From Bettongia penicillata ogilbyi (Eukaryota; Chordata; Mammalia; Diprotodontia; Potoroidae), in assembly GCA_023548195.1 (NCBI GenBank), contig JAJHZJ010000121.1:5760058-5824057 (forward strand): DNA of 64,000 bases, given 5' to 3'. The notes beneath the pieces are model-generated. The model was not told where the DNA came from. It searched no databases and was given only the letters and a program-made list of their open reading frames with translations. Position numbers and translations under genes: made by a program. Of the stretch, positions 11,781 through 22,855 are shown piece after piece; the stretch's first letter is position 1, and the number at the start of each line of letters is the position of its first letter.

Positions 11781-12025
11781 GGGCAGCTGGTGGCACAATG
11801 AATAGAGTGCTGTGCCTGGAGTAAGGAAGACCTGAGTTCAAATGTGACCTCAGACGCTTACTAGGTTTGTGATCCTGGACAAGTCACTTAACCCTGTTTA
11901 CATCAGTTTCCTCATCTGTAAAATGGTCTGGAGAAGGAAATAGCAAACCACTTCATTATCATTGCCAAGAAAATCTCAGGCAAGGTCCTGAAGAGTTGGA
12001 TCCAAGAGGGATAACTGAAGAATAC
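11781..12025 (+). mobile_element. MAR1-type SINE, full length
   Basis: The element begins GGGCAGCTGGTGGCACAATG (11782), has box B GAGTTCAAATGTGACCTC, CORE GACAAGTCACTTAACCC, and a MAR1-specific end with AAACCACTTCATTATCATTG, GCCAAGAAAATCTC and GAAGAGTTGGATCC. It lies directly downstream of another SINE. Confidence 0.9.
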
Positions 12026-12044
12026 ATCAAATACACTTCCGAAA

Positions 12045-12635
12045 TCAAGAATTGAGCACTTACTAAGCATTTAATATATGCCAACCATCTCAGTGGATGC
12101 TGAGGATACAAAGATAAAAACAGTCTTTAACAAGCAGTTTACATTCTAATAGAAGAAACAATATAAATAGACATATAAGTCCATCGTAAAACTCATGAAT
12201 AAGTAAATACAAAACTCATATAAAGCATCAGTAAGGGGTATCTTCTCCTCAGAAGGAAGGGTGCTAAAAGGTGGGAGTAGTAGTGGAGCAATAGGACCAA
12301 AAAATGCTTCTAACAGAAAGAAGAACTTGAAAAGAACCTTCAGTGAAGTCAGTGATCCTAAGAGACAGGTGAGGAGAGAGAATATTTCAGACTAGCATCC
12401 AAACAGGGCAAAGGATATTGTGTGTATGACAGCAGGAAGGACAGGACCGTTCGGCCAGTATGTTGATGAAAGATAGGATGAGACAAGAATGTAAACTACT
12501 TTAAAAGTCAAATAGAGAAGTTTACATTTATATCCAAGAGTCAATAGAGGGCCGCTATTCGCTAGTTTATTGAGGGGATGAGTTGTCATGATCAGATTTG
12601 TACTTTAGAAATACCACTTCCGTGATTACTTGGAG
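12045..12635 (+). mobile_element. Old interspersed repeat, unnamed family, copy 2
   Basis: It starts with GAGCACTTACTAAGCATTTA and GCTGAGGATACAAAGATAAA (12098), then TTTACATTCTAATAGAAGAA. It later shows GTCATGATCAGATTTGTACT (12585) and TTAGAAATACCACTTCC. The same block order is found at 29865-30670. The minus-strand frame at 12392-12589 is a shadow of this repeat. Confidence 0.6.
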
Positions 12636-13442
12636 AAAATTAAAATAAAAAAACCCAGGCCTGAATAAATGAATGAATAAACAAGCAAATTAAAATTATT
12701 AAATAATGGAAGTCTTAACTTTTTCAAAGAACTCAAAGACATAGAAATATCAAAATTTTAATACTAGGTGGGAGGGATGTTATTTATAATATTTACTTTA
12801 GAAATAATCTTGTCCAATTTCCCATTTTGTTGATGAGAAATAGAGATTTGGAGATATTAAATGTTTTTTCCAACTCTTACAAATGTAGTAAAAATTTTAA
12901 AAACAGGCCAAGTTAAAACAGATGTAATAACTCCAAATTCTATGTACTTACCATTATGTGCATGTGTGTGTGTACGTATTGATAGGTAACGAGAGACAAA
13001 TATAGAAACAGCTCTATATCTTTCTCTATATATGCACACACATACATGCATATGCACATGTATGTAAGTTTGAAGTCATTCTTATTGATTTTTTTCTTAT
13101 GAATTGTATTTTAGTATTTATCATCTAATTAATTCACAGCTTTATGGAGATTCCAAAGGGCATCAAATAATTAATTTCCAGACATTAGCTTTTAAAATGT
13201 GTCACAGAATAGTAATAAAATAGTCTTTAACCTAGAAAACTTCCAGAATTGTGATAATAAATATAATCCTTTTGTACAATGCCAGTTCAGCAATTATCTC
13301 TCTCTTTTTTTTACTGATGACTCTTTTATAGTCTCCAAGTGCTTCTTCTTCAACAAAAAAAAACATGAATTTACTAGTATTAAATGAAACAACAGGAGGT
13401 GTGAAGTCTTTCAGAATATTTCTCATTCATTTTGCACAATGA
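12636..13442. other. Unique AT-rich DNA with GT/ATAC simple repeat
   Basis: Simple repeat (GT, ACAC and ATGCAC units) occupies about 12955-13065. Three short open frames here are low complexity and not supported as genes. Confidence 0.45.
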
Positions 13443-13602
13443 CATATACTGTTTCTATGACCCTGGCCAAGTCACTTAATCCTTGTTGCCTCAGTTTCCT
13501 TAATTGTCAAATGAGCTGGAGAAGAAAATGGTAAACCACTCTAGTATCTTCGCCAATAAAGCCCCAAAGAGTTGGACACGACCAATCAACTAAATAACAA
13601 AA
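13443..13602 (+). mobile_element. MAR1-type SINE, 5'-truncated
   Basis: Begins inside the CORE (GACCCTGGCCAAGTCACTTA, 13460). It keeps the MAR1 3' half: GAGCTGGAGAAGAAAATGG, AAACCACTCTAGTATCTTCG and AAAGAGTTGGACACGACC (13566). The tRNA-like head is absent. Confidence 0.88.
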
Positions 13603-13604
13603 TA

Positions 13605-14525
13605 TTTGATTAGTTTCCAAATACTGTTTTTTGATATCCACAATATTTCTTACATTCTTTCTACTCATATAATCATTTACTTAGCTCAGTCCCTCATCCC
13701 TTTTCACCAGGCCTCTTTCAATAGTCTCTTAATTGGTCTCCTCTTCTCTGATCATATCACTACTCTACTTACAGCATTCCAATTTTTCCCTCTATCAGTG
13801 TTTCTAGAATTAAATACTAAGCTCTGTGTAGCTTTCTAGGACAAACTGGTTCCACCCTACTTTTCTAACCCTACTCTCCTTCCCATACTCTATTGTGCTT
13901 CTTGCAATTTCTTACACAACATGCTCAATCTACATTCTCCTCCCATTTGCACTGGGGCCCCAGTCTGGAATCCATTTCTGCCCCAGCTCTGACTCTAAGG
14001 ATTTCTTGTTATATTCAAAACTGCTCAACTGAAACTAAGCAAAGCCTTTCTTGAATCTCCCAGAACCTAGGGACCATCTGTCCCTTAAACAGAACCCCAA
14101 AACCTTTACATTTTTTATATACAGCATAGCCCAGAAGTCTTTCCATGTGTGCATATGTATGTACATACACATCCACATATACATACATGCACACATATAT
14201 GACTATATCTGTATCTATATCTCCAAGGTGACCATCTGTCTTTCTAGCATGCTAGCCACCTGTCTCTCAGTCCAAGGTGATCTATCTATCCAGACACCTT
14301 AGATAGGATGTAAACTCTTTGAAAGCAGAGGTTTTAACTACTATTGGTTATTATTTATATTGAAGTGTTTTTACATTTTTATTTATATTACATATTTCAT
14401 ACATATGTGTGTTTTTATATTTTTATTTATTTATATTTATTTATTTAATATTTTTACTTATACCCTTTAAGCACAGAACACTGCACATAGTATAGTAGAT
14501 GCTTAATAAATATTCACTCACTGAA
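13605..14525 (+). mobile_element. L2 LINE 3' end, interrupted by a microsatellite
   Basis: Pyrimidine-rich L2 ORF2 end and 3' UTR. Landmarks are TTAATTGGTCTCCTCTTCTC (13729), CCACCCTACTTTTCTAACCC and GGAATCCATTTCTGCCCC. A CA/TA/ATCT microsatellite follows at 14145-14220. The L2 terminal block then appears: AGGATGTAAACTCTTTGAAA (14305) and GATGCTTAATAAATATTCAC (14500). A TTTA-rich tract at 14375-14460 also splits it. Confidence 0.7.
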
Positions 14526-14605
14526 TTAACTTTTAGGCAGTATGAATAGGTTCGAAAGGATTGGAGTCATACCAAATGACATTTTTTTTCAATGGAGACT
14601 ACTGT

Positions 14606-14995
14606 GTTCAACAACAAACATTTATCAAGTGCTTATTATGTGCAGCAGCTAGGATAGAGCACAGAGTCTGAACTCAGAAAGCCTCATCTTCTTGAGTTCA
14701 AATCTAGCCTCAGACGCTTACTAACTATGTGAGGCTGATTAAATCACTTTACCCTGTTTGCCTTAATTCCTCATGTGTAAAATGAGCAGGAAAAAAGAAA
14801 TGGCAGACCACTTAAGCATTTTTGCAAGAAAACCCCAGAAATGGTCTCCAAAGTGATGGACACAACTGAAATAACAAAAATTATGTGTGAGTCACCTGCT
14901 AGATAAAGTGAATGCAAAGGTAAAATAAAAAAAACATATATTCCAGTCCTCAGTGAGCTTATATTAAACAACAGAATACTAAAAAGCAAAACAAA
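14606..14995 (+). mobile_element. Head of the unnamed old repeat family, split by a MAR1
   Basis: AACAAACATTTATCAAGTGC (14613) is followed by CTTATTATGTG. After the inserted SINE, GAGTCACCTGCTAGATAAAG (about 14889) and TCCTCAGTGAGCTTATATTA (14946) continue the same order as the family head at 58928-59145. Confidence 0.6.
14643..14879 (+). mobile_element. MAR1-type SINE with 8-bp target-site duplication
   Basis: A complete MAR1: head CAGCAGCTAGGATAGAGCAC, box B GAGTTCAAATCTAGCCTC, CORE, GCAAGAAAACCCC, and ATGGACACAACTGAAATAAC. ATTATGTG occurs at both ends (14635-14642 and 14880-14887), marking the target site duplicated when the SINE entered the older repeat. Confidence 0.88.
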
Positions 14996-16479
14996 CCAAA
15001 AACCCTTCTATCTTTTCAAAGAAGGGTGAAGGTATTAGATAAGATTCTTCTCTTTTTTTACCAGGATCTTGCCTCACAAAATAAGAAGTTTAGTAGAATT
15101 CAGTTTAAATTGCTTCATGCCACATAATCCCAGACTAGATTTTTTAAAATCTATCATATTCAGTTAAATTAAGTTTTACTTTTCTCATCTGCAAAGGTAA
15201 TGAAATAAAAAGTAAAAAGGAAATTTACTCTGGGAACCACAGCTCTATTAGTATTATTAAATTGCTCCTAAGATGTTCATTCAGTTTGATGATGATGGGA
15301 CTGGTGGGTTCCCTACATGCTCCTGGTTATTGTATAATTCTGCTTTTCTGTTTGTTGGGTTCAGAATATTCTGAAGAAAAGTAGCAAATATCACAGTAAT
15401 CTGATTCCATTTTAACAATCATATTCACTGTTCTTAAAAAAAAGGGGGCAATTTTATGGAAGCAAAATAACCTCCCTGACATTTTCAACAAAGAAAAAGC
15501 TTTTTTAAAAAAGAGGAATTCAAAGAGTAACCTGAGAAGATAAACACTGCTGCCCCATTAATACAGTTGAAAAAGGTCGATTTAATTTTTAAATGTTACT
15601 CAAGAATATTTGCTGAGACTGTTTTTCTTTAGAGTAGTAATGTCTTTGCAAGGTGTTTTTTTTTAAGCTGAATTAACATAGCAACCTTTGCAAATGTTGA
15701 ACTGCTTTAATATAAAAGAGAAACCAAATCTGGTGTTCCATCTTAATTATCTGAAACTGCGGCTAAACTGAGATCTCTGTTCATTGTCTGAACATCTTGA
15801 TTTTGCGGCTGTCAGGATCTCTTCATTTAACTACAGCCACATGGTTCATATGGTATCCAGAGTTTGCTAGTCATATTTTAAAAACATAAAATGGGAAGAA
15901 AAACAATGTGATAGCCTCACCCCCAGACACAAGATTCTGTTTTCTCAGATGTTCTGTTTCATTTCAACATTTTGAAATTTCAATCATAACAGATGAAAAT
16001 GGAAAAGCAAACATCTATATATTTGGAGAGATAGTGCCTTATTCTTATCTAAGAATTAGAAGAGATTTGAATTCAAGTTTCCTAGCTAAGTAGCAGGGAA
16101 AGAAAAAATTTTAGTTCATAAGCTCTTTGGCTATGATGACACAATTATCTGTCACCTATTTTTTTTTCCAACCATAGAATTTCATAGCAGTTCTGTATAT
16201 GCTACTGAGGTTCCATATGGTATGGACTCTGTGGGCTTATATGAACTGTGATTTAGATAAAGGTCACCCTCTAGTGGGATTACAAAGTATTTCATATTTC
16301 AGGCTGATTTTATGCAAAATGAAATCCCACTTTATTTATTGGTTTTTAAGGTTGTTTTGATTTTGAAAATCAAGAGCAGATTTCAAGGATTTGCATCAGG
16401 GAGAGAGTGGGAGGGAAGGCTCACCAATGATTCTGTTTAGCCCTAGGGTGTTCATCTTAACAGCTGTTAAAAATGTCTG
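14996..16479. other. Repeat-free unique block
   Basis: About 1.4 kb without a repeat I can recognise, unusual for this window. Between 15600 and 15850 it is compositionally richer, with AAGCTGAATTAACATAGCAA (15665), CTTTGCAAATGTTGAACTGC and GAAACTGCGGCTAAACTGAG. It could be a conserved non-coding element, but nothing here proves constraint. The 61-residue frame at 15908-16093 is unsupported. Confidence 0.35.
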
Positions 16480-16635
16480 GAGTTAAAGGACTGAAGGTCA
16501 AAGTTTGATGTTAATATCTGCATGATATTAAGCAAGTTGTTGGCCCTCTCTGGGTCTCAGATCCCTTGGCCATATAATGAGGGAGACAAGGCCAAATAAC
16601 CTATGAAGCTCCTTTCCAGTTTTAGACAATCTTAA
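16480..16635 (+). mobile_element. MIR-type SINE, 5'-truncated
   Basis: CORE-like AATATCTGCATGATATTAAG, then GGCCATATAATGAGGGAGAC (16569) and AGCTCCTTTCCAGTTTTAGA (16608), which is the usual tail order. Confidence 0.65.
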
Positions 16636-16683
16636 AGACACAGTTAGCCTATAGATGCTTTAAAATGACTCATTATTGTTTTA

Positions 16684-16785
16684 TAGAGCCTAGGTGGCTC
16701 AGCGGATAGAGAGCTGGTCTCAGAAAAAAAAAGACGTGAACTCACAGCCAATGTAATATCTTGGGCAACCCTCTAAGAAAATAAT
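16684..16785 (+). mobile_element. SINE head fragment
   Basis: AGCCTAGGTGGCTCAGCGGA (16687) is the tRNA-like head of a MAR1/MIR-type element, followed by a degraded box B (GACGTGAACTCACAGCC). The 3' half is missing. Confidence 0.65.
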
Positions 16786-17447
16786 TTGTACAACAGGTGA
16801 CAAGCAACTTTGATAGAGAAAGGTCCTTACTTTGAACTTCCTACATTCTGATGCAATCACAAATATAGCGTCTAACCCTTATCCCTTCCAAAAAAAAAAG
16901 AATAACCACCTTTTATACTATTCTAGATTTAAGAAGTGGGAAAAAAGCAATTTTAAGTTTCTTGATAAGCACAAGCTCCCACCTAATCTGAATTACTCCA
17001 GTGACTTTGTCATCCAAATTAATTGCTTACATGGTTGTCAGCTATAGGTAATATATATGCTGTTACATGGCTTGATATGAAACTAAAAATATCTTTTTCA
17101 ACAAATCTAAAAATGTGACCCATTCGATGCAGAAAACTCCAAAATGTTACTTCCTTCAAATAATCTTTTCATTATAGTCACAAAATTGTAATACTTAGAG
17201 TAAGACATAGAGATCAACTCATCTAGCTTCTCAGGTATTCATTTTTTTTCCAAGCCTGACTTCCATTCCCACCATCGACTCGGCTTCTTTCATCCTGTGC
17301 TTGGCTGGATAAGAAGTTGGTACAGGACAGCAGAAAGACTGGGCCACAAGGTCATTTAGTAGGCTGCGCACATACCTCTAAATACTAGCACAATTCTGTC
17401 TGGGTTGCTTTTGACATGAAAAAAACATCTTTGTATCATTGAGCACA
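16786..17447. other. Unique DNA
   Basis: No repeat identified. The 71-residue frame at 16832-17047 is Lys/Asn-rich low-information sequence. Confidence 0.35.
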
Positions 17448-17595
17448 GTGTAGTCTTTTGACTGAATCAAGCTTCACAGAACAAATCCTCTCAATAAAAA
17501 TATTTGTTCTATAAAACTTAGATCCAGCCACAAGACCGCACCCAAGGACCTAGAAGGCCATATGTGGCCTCAAGGCGGCAGGCTCCCCACCCTTG
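17448..17595. mobile_element. hAT-like foldback MITE, one arm partly lost
   Basis: Contains the internal foldback TTCACAGAACAAATCC (17472) facing ATTTGTTCTATAAAACTTAG, then CACCCAAGGACCTAGAAGGC, GGCCTCAAGG and a terminal block ending CTCCCCACCCTTG at 17595. It shares the terminal block, in inverted order, with 33546-33740. The left terminal arm is missing. The ends resemble those of hAT-derived marsupial repeats. Confidence 0.7.
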
Positions 17596-18404
17596 GATAG
17601 TCCTTGACTGCAGACTGAGTTGCTACACGTTTATTGATTAAATGAGTGAAATGAGTCTATGTCTTGGTTTTCTCATCTGTAAGAATACACTGATGTCTTT
17701 AGGAGAAAGGATGAGGGGCATCAAGTGTTGAGGCACCTTCTAGAAGTATATATCTGTTAGATTGCTTTGCTGATTATCCCCTCCTTCACAAGCTAGAGGA
17801 CGCTTCAATTTGGAGCTGATTCTGACAGAGACAAGGGGCGATGGAGAAATGACCGGAACTTTGAAAGAAAGTGACTGTACAAGTTTAAAACTATTAATAA
17901 ATGAGAAGAGGAATGTTAAACATAGTTTGAAATGTACCCTAGAATTTGGGATAGAAGATTTCAAAACCAGTCAGAGAAATAATGGGGTAGGATTCAAAGG
18001 ATAAGATTTTACACAGAAAACCAGGCTTTTTGGGGGGTGGGAGGAGAATGCTATGAAAAGGCATGCCAAATGAACTTTCATCTTTCTTCTTTTTGGTCAG
18101 GTAGATGGCTGCTGGTTAGCATGAAGAAGACAAGATTTGGAATGGATATTACAGTTGCTTTCAAGTGTCTAAAGAACTATACCAGGAATTTGTTCTCCTT
18201 AGCTGCAGAGGGTAGACTGTAGACAAGGGGAATGTTTCAGGTATATTTTAAATAGGCTTTAGCAAAACATATGATAGGCTACTGTCAAATGCTTGTGGGG
18301 GGTGGGAAGAAAGATTTGGGTCAGGCAATATTAGACATATATACATATTTATATACATATGCATAAATATATATGGGTATTTGTTTTTGTTACTGTAATT
18401 TTGT
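17596..18404. other. Unique DNA with possible CR1-like trace
   Basis: GGCTTTAGCAAAACATATGATAGG (18255-18278) resembles the CR1/L3 reverse-transcriptase stretch encoding the FSKAFD region, but the similarity is short. Three open frames of 61-74 residues (17740-18222) show no domain. An AT/GTAT simple repeat lies at 18330-18383. Confidence 0.35.
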
Positions 18405-18505
18405 ATCAGAAGTTGGACGTCTCTTATTAGATATGTTGTTCAGATGCAGACTGGATTAGATGGTCTTTGAAGTCCCTTGCAACTTTAAAATTCTCTGATT
18501 TTTGT
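18405..18505 (+). mobile_element. L3/CR1 LINE extreme 3' end
   Basis: GACTGGATTAGATGGTCTTT (18450) and AAGTCCCTTGCAACTTTAAA, then TTCTCTGATTTTTG, match the last hundred bases of the L3/CR1 LINE. Confidence 0.75.
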
Positions 18506-18889
18506 GGTTTCTGTGAAAAGCACAATTCTGATGATACAAATATAAATGATTTCAAAGAGAAAAAAATAGCAAACTGTCAAAGGAAACCAATGTAACTATG
18601 TAGGGAACTCATCCACTGAATTAGAGTAAAAAAAAAAAAACACAAAACACCCACATCTATAGACCATGAAAACTGAGACAGATAATTGAGTATAAATATA
18701 AAAGAACATAATTGCATTTCTGTAAGAATGTCAGCTGTACTAATGCCCAAAGCAAGTTGAGGTTTGTGATGAATGTAAGGCAACAAAAAGTGTGTTTTAT
18801 GTTTTGTTTTGTGTTTATGTATACACGTGTGTGCATACAAATAGCTATGTTATCAGATGATAATAATAGATGCTATCATAAACTAGGAA
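18506..18889. other. Unique DNA
   Basis: Contains an A-rich run (18627-18641) and short GT-rich sequence. The opposing 87- and 66-residue frames overlap each other and have no domain. Confidence 0.35.
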
Positions 18890-19075
18890 ATAGGGGGTGG
18901 CATAGTGGATAGAGCACTGAGCCTGGACTCCAGAAGAGCCGAGTTTCAAATCTAGCAAAAGACACTTTGTAATCCTAAGCAAGTCACTTTCCTCTGCCTC
19001 AGTTTTGTAAACTATAAAATAGACATAATAGCACCTACCCTCCTACTGACATTTATCACAGTGCCTGGCATACTC
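18890..19075 (+). mobile_element. MIR-type SINE
   Basis: Head GGTGGCATAGTGGATAGAGC (18896), box B near GAGTTTCAAATCTAGC, CORE AAGCAAGTCACTTTCCTCTG, and CTATAAAATAGACATAATAG (19012). Confidence 0.8.
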
Positions 19076-19179
19076 TCTTCCCCCTTATGTAACTCATATT
19101 TTTCTTTGCTTTTCTAGATCAAGTAACATGATCTTCAAATATAAAAATGAAGGGAGGGAAAGTTAATTGAAAATTGTGA

Positions 19180-19690
19180 CCCAATTAAAAAGTCGATAAT
19201 AAAATGATCACTTTGCTGTTCTCAATGAGCTCAAGTTACCATGTCCAAATGAATGAATAATTTCTTAAAGTAGTGAAAAGAACTTGCTGATTTGATTACT
19301 GAGACTATGGTGGTATCCTTTGAAAAATCTCAGTGAATGGAAGAGGCACCATGTGAGTAGAATTTGGTAAAGTGTCTGATTTACTAAAGGAGAAATAAGG
19401 CTGATTCTTAAACCTATGAGTCAGTGACCTTGACTTTGATTCCTTGCTAAATTCTAGAATTCATGTTAAATGAATGACTTCTGAACAGTTTGAAAGGGGA
19501 GCAGTAACAACCAATATTTAACAAGAACAAGTCATTCCAGGCTAACTTCATTTCACATTTTTGACAGGTTCATAAGACTGGTAGGTCAGGGGAATGACCT
19601 ATTGAATTTCAGTAAGTGACAAAGTCTCTAATAATATACATTTGGACAAAACAGAAAGACAATTTCTTTGATAGTAGTGTTATAGAGGCA
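19180..19690 (+). pseudogene. CR1/L3-clade LINE reverse-transcriptase relic
   Basis: Although broken in every frame, the nucleotide order follows a CR1/L3 ORF2. Landmarks are CCTTTGAAAAATCTCAGTGA (19317), AACCTATGAGTCAGTGACCT (19411, the region before the palm motifs), GAACAAGTCATTCCAGGCTA (19526), and AATTTCAGTAAGTGACAAAG (19604), which corresponds to the conserved FSKAFDKV stretch. The 5' part of ORF2, the YADD-type catalytic motif and the 3' end are absent. It is an old 5'- and 3'-truncated fragment. Confidence 0.7.
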
Positions 19691-19744
19691 TAAGAATTAG
19701 TTTGTAACTAAAGAGAAGTAATTAATGGAGCAATGGCAAACATG

Positions 19745-19822
19745 TTGTGATACGTGTATGTATACACATATATACAAGCATATACATACACACAGAGATA
19801 TACACATACACACATACCTTCT
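19745..19822. repeat. Compound GTAT/ATAC/ACAC microsatellite
   Basis: Runs from GTGTATGTATACACATATAT to ACACATACACACATAC. It is simple sequence, not coding. Confidence 0.85.
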
Positions 19823-19874
19823 TGCTTATAGCTGAGTCTAACCTGATCAACAGTGATCAGTGACTAAGACAGAG

Positions 19875-20045
19875 GTGGTTGCTATGAAAGATATTGGAAA
19901 GAGTGATGGATTCCCAAGTTCAAATACTAGCTCTACTTCTTACTATCTTTGTTATCTTAGACAAGTCACTGAATTCCTTTAAACCTAAATTATCCCAAAT
20001 AAAATGAGGGCTAAGAACTCCATTAATTATCCCACTGGGTATGAA
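19875..20045 (+). mobile_element. MIR-type SINE fragment
   Basis: CAAGTTCAAATACTAGCTCT (19915) is box B and the following sequence. CORE AGACAAGTCACTGAATTCC and CCCAAATAAAATGAGGGCTA follow in order. Confidence 0.75.
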
Positions 20046-20254
20046 TAATATAACAGCTCTGTAGAAGTATAAAAGTATGTTTATGAAAAGATGCTTATTA
20101 AATATGTAAATAATAAAGCATCATGACATAATGAATTAAATAAGTAGGGATTGTTAACAGGCTAGAATTGAAGTCTAAACTAAAGCTTATAAAATAAAAT
20201 TAAGCATGGATAACTGTGTCCTTCTGCAGAAAAAAAAAGACAAAAGGAGGCAGT

Positions 20255-20452
20255 TTAATACAGTAGAAACAGGCTTAGCTATGCAGTCAGAGTGCCAGGT
20301 CTCAAAGTCTACCTCCGACACTTCTTCTGCATGATCTCAGGTAAGTTCCTTAACTGACCTCAGAACCTCAGTTTTCTCATCTATAAAATGAGGGAGATGG
20401 GCTAGATGGCCTTTAAGGTTTCTTTTAACTCTAAACCTATGTCCTATCCCCA
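20255..20452 (+). mobile_element. MIR-type SINE
   Basis: GCAGTCAGAGTGCCAGGTCTC (20283), CTCAGTTTTCTCATCTATAA (20368) and GGGCTAGATGGCCTTTAAGG (20399) are the expected blocks in order. Confidence 0.78.
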
Positions 20453-20583
20453 TATTTTCACACCTGTGAAGTGAGAAGGATAAACTTTGCACTAACTTTG
20501 TCATAGAGTTGAATGAGAAAAGAACTTAAAAACACAAAATGTCACATAAATGTAGTGTATTATTCTTTTCATCCATGTTATTT

Positions 20584-20648
20584 ATCATTGTCATCATCAT
20601 CGTCATCATCCTCAGCCTCAGCCTCAGCCTCATCCTCATCATCATCTA
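20584..20648. repeat. (TCA)n/(TCAGCC)n trinucleotide and hexanucleotide tract
   Basis: TCATCATCATCGTCATCATC is followed by four CAGCCT-type hexamers and then TCATCCTCATCATCATC. The Ser/Ala-rich open frame over it (20513-20707) is a by-product of the repeat. Confidence 0.9.
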
Positions 20649-21884
20649 AGATCACAGTATTTACTACTTTACAGCTCTTCAGCATGATCAAGAGAATGCT
20701 TTTTTAGAGGTTAAAAATCATGTTGCCCTGAAGGTGATATCCAACTGAATTGTTAACCACTAAATTTGGTCTGTATGTCCATCTACCTATATAACAGAAT
20801 ATAATAAAATTATAATGTACCATATTAATATCCTAATATGGGGTATAATATAATATAACCTGTAAAAGAGGGAATGCGTTTGGTATTTCTCTTTTTTTGT
20901 AGCTGGAAAAATGGGACTTGAGTAAAGCAAAGGGATAAATGAAAGTCCTAGATTGCATCTCTCCTTAACAGCTAAACTTAGATGCAGTAATATGGCATGA
21001 TGAGAACCTAAAAGGAAGGAGAATTTCCCAAAGGACTCAGAAATCTTCAAGCCTATTCATCCAATATCTTTTTTCTTAGTATACCAGTAATGGGGACAAC
21101 TACAGTGGTTCTTCTTTTAAAGTCAATAGCACTGGAAAGTGAAGAGAAAGTCTCATCAATCAGAGCTACCAACTAATTCTCAGAGGAAACCACTTTTCAC
21201 AGCTAGAAAACAGAATGAAACACCAACTAGTGAACTGAGGATGAAAAAGTCAATCATCCTTAAAGAATTCTTTAGGATCTTTCCATTCCCTGGAGCCTAG
21301 GGGTAAACATGTCTGTGTCATCCTATTTCTATATATAGGAAAAACTTTCTAGAACTCATATTTGCCAAACTCCAAATTTGCAAATATTCAAGGCATCAAT
21401 AACCTGTTTTCAAATATTATCTATCAATAAGACCACCTTAGGGCAACAAATGAGGTGATCTTCACAAAAATGTTTCATGGTAGTATCTAAACTAAAATTT
21501 ACAAAGCAAAAATTAAGTTTATATAGAGTCAGTGGCTATTTAAGAAGAGTTTTCAAGTGCGTCATGTACACAAAGTAATAGTGATCATTCCCACTGACCA
21601 GAGAATAAAGTCTGTGGGACCTAGAGTAAATCATTTAACGTCTCTTTCCCCCGGCTACCTTAAATGCTTACCACTACCTTGCCTTCCTTCATTCACTCTA
21701 AAAATAACTCTGATGACAAAGTAATGTGTCCAACTGCTAAGCGTCCTTTTAAGGAAAAATGATTTCTAGATGAGCTAATTTAAAAGAAAATGTCCATGAA
21801 AGTAAAAATGCATCATAAACTTTTCTCTTCATAGTATTTACAGAGAAGTACTAAAACAGAAGTTCTTTGCCAACTAAAGCTCTT
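20649..21884. other. Unique DNA
   Basis: Largely unrecognised. A weak MIR-like CORE segment lies at 21610-21670 (TGTGGGACCTAGAGTAAATC). The 87-residue minus frame (20787-21050) has no domain. Confidence 0.35.
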
Positions 21885-22065
21885 TCATTTATTAGCTACA
21901 TGACTCCAAGGGAATCACCCCAAGGGAATTTACTGAATCCCACTTTCCTCATCTGTGTTACCCACCTTAGAAGGTTGTTGAGAGGATCAAATGAGTTAAT
22001 GTATGTAAAGCACTTTGAAAAAATTAACATGCTAAATATATATGAGCTATTATCATTGCAATTCC
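21885..22065 (+). mobile_element. MIR-type SINE fragment
   Basis: TTAGCTACATGACTCCAAGG (21892), CCTCATCTGTGTTACCCACC, GAGAGGATCAAATGAGTTAA (21979) and TGTAAAGCACTTTG follow CORE-to-tail order. A short AAGGGAATCACCCCAAGGGAAT duplication lies near 21908. Confidence 0.78.
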
Positions 22066-22374
22066 TTCTTTTCAAAAATTTATCAAACTGTTTTTGCCCC
22101 TTGCTAATAGTGTATATCTAGTGGCTGTAGCAATAGAATTAAATTTCTGTATGTCATACCCAACCTTATTTAGAGAGCATCTAGCTAACTATACAATTCC
22201 TACTTGCATATTGCCATGTTTCCTGAAAAAATATTAAACTAAACAGAAATAGATAGAAATAATTTCTACTTAATGGCTTAAAATGTTTCCAACATATCCA
22301 AACTTATTGCCTAAGACAGATAGTTTTGCAAGAAGCATGTATATTTGACAAAAAGATACTCTACTATTAATTTT

Positions 22375-22855
22375 TAAAATGCATTTTTCATGATAAGTGG
22401 GATGACTTCAGAAAAACCCAGCAAGACTTATATGAACTGATGCAAAGTGAAGTCAGCAAAATCAGAACATTGTACTTATTATGTACAATACTATTGTACA
22501 ATGATCAACTGTGAATGACTTAGCTATTCTCAGCAATACAGTGATTCTGAGTTATGATGAAAGTGTTGTCTATCCCTAGAGAAAGAACTGAGAGAGTCTA
22601 ACTGCAGTAAACATACTTTGAAAACATTATTTTTCTTGTTTTATTTTGTCTTTGTCTTCTTTTGCAGCATCGCTAATGTGGGAATATATTTGGCATGACT
22701 TCACATGTATAATTTATATAAAACTGCTTGCCTTCTCGGGGGAGGGGAAGAAAGGAGAGGATTTGGAGTTCAAAATTTTGAAAAACAAATGTCAAAACAA
22801 GTGTTACAATTTTTACATGTAATTTAGAAAAAATAAAATGAAAAATTTTTTTATT
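22375..22855 (+). mobile_element. L1 LINE 3' end (marsupial type)
   Basis: AAGTGAAGTCAGCAAAATCA (22445) and the palindrome-like GTACAATACTATTGTAC (22482) are followed by ACTGTGAATGACTTAGCTAT, CTATCCCTAGAGAAAGAACTG, and the G-rich 3' UTR run CTCGGGGGAGGGGAAGAAAG (22735). It ends in an A-rich tail near 22830-22855. It is 5'-truncated with no coding remnant. Confidence 0.85.

Noticed and set aside
18255..18278. CR1-like FSKAFD-encoding stretch
   Set aside because: Only about 24 bases resemble it and flanking sequence does not continue the CR1 order. Kept as a weak trace only.
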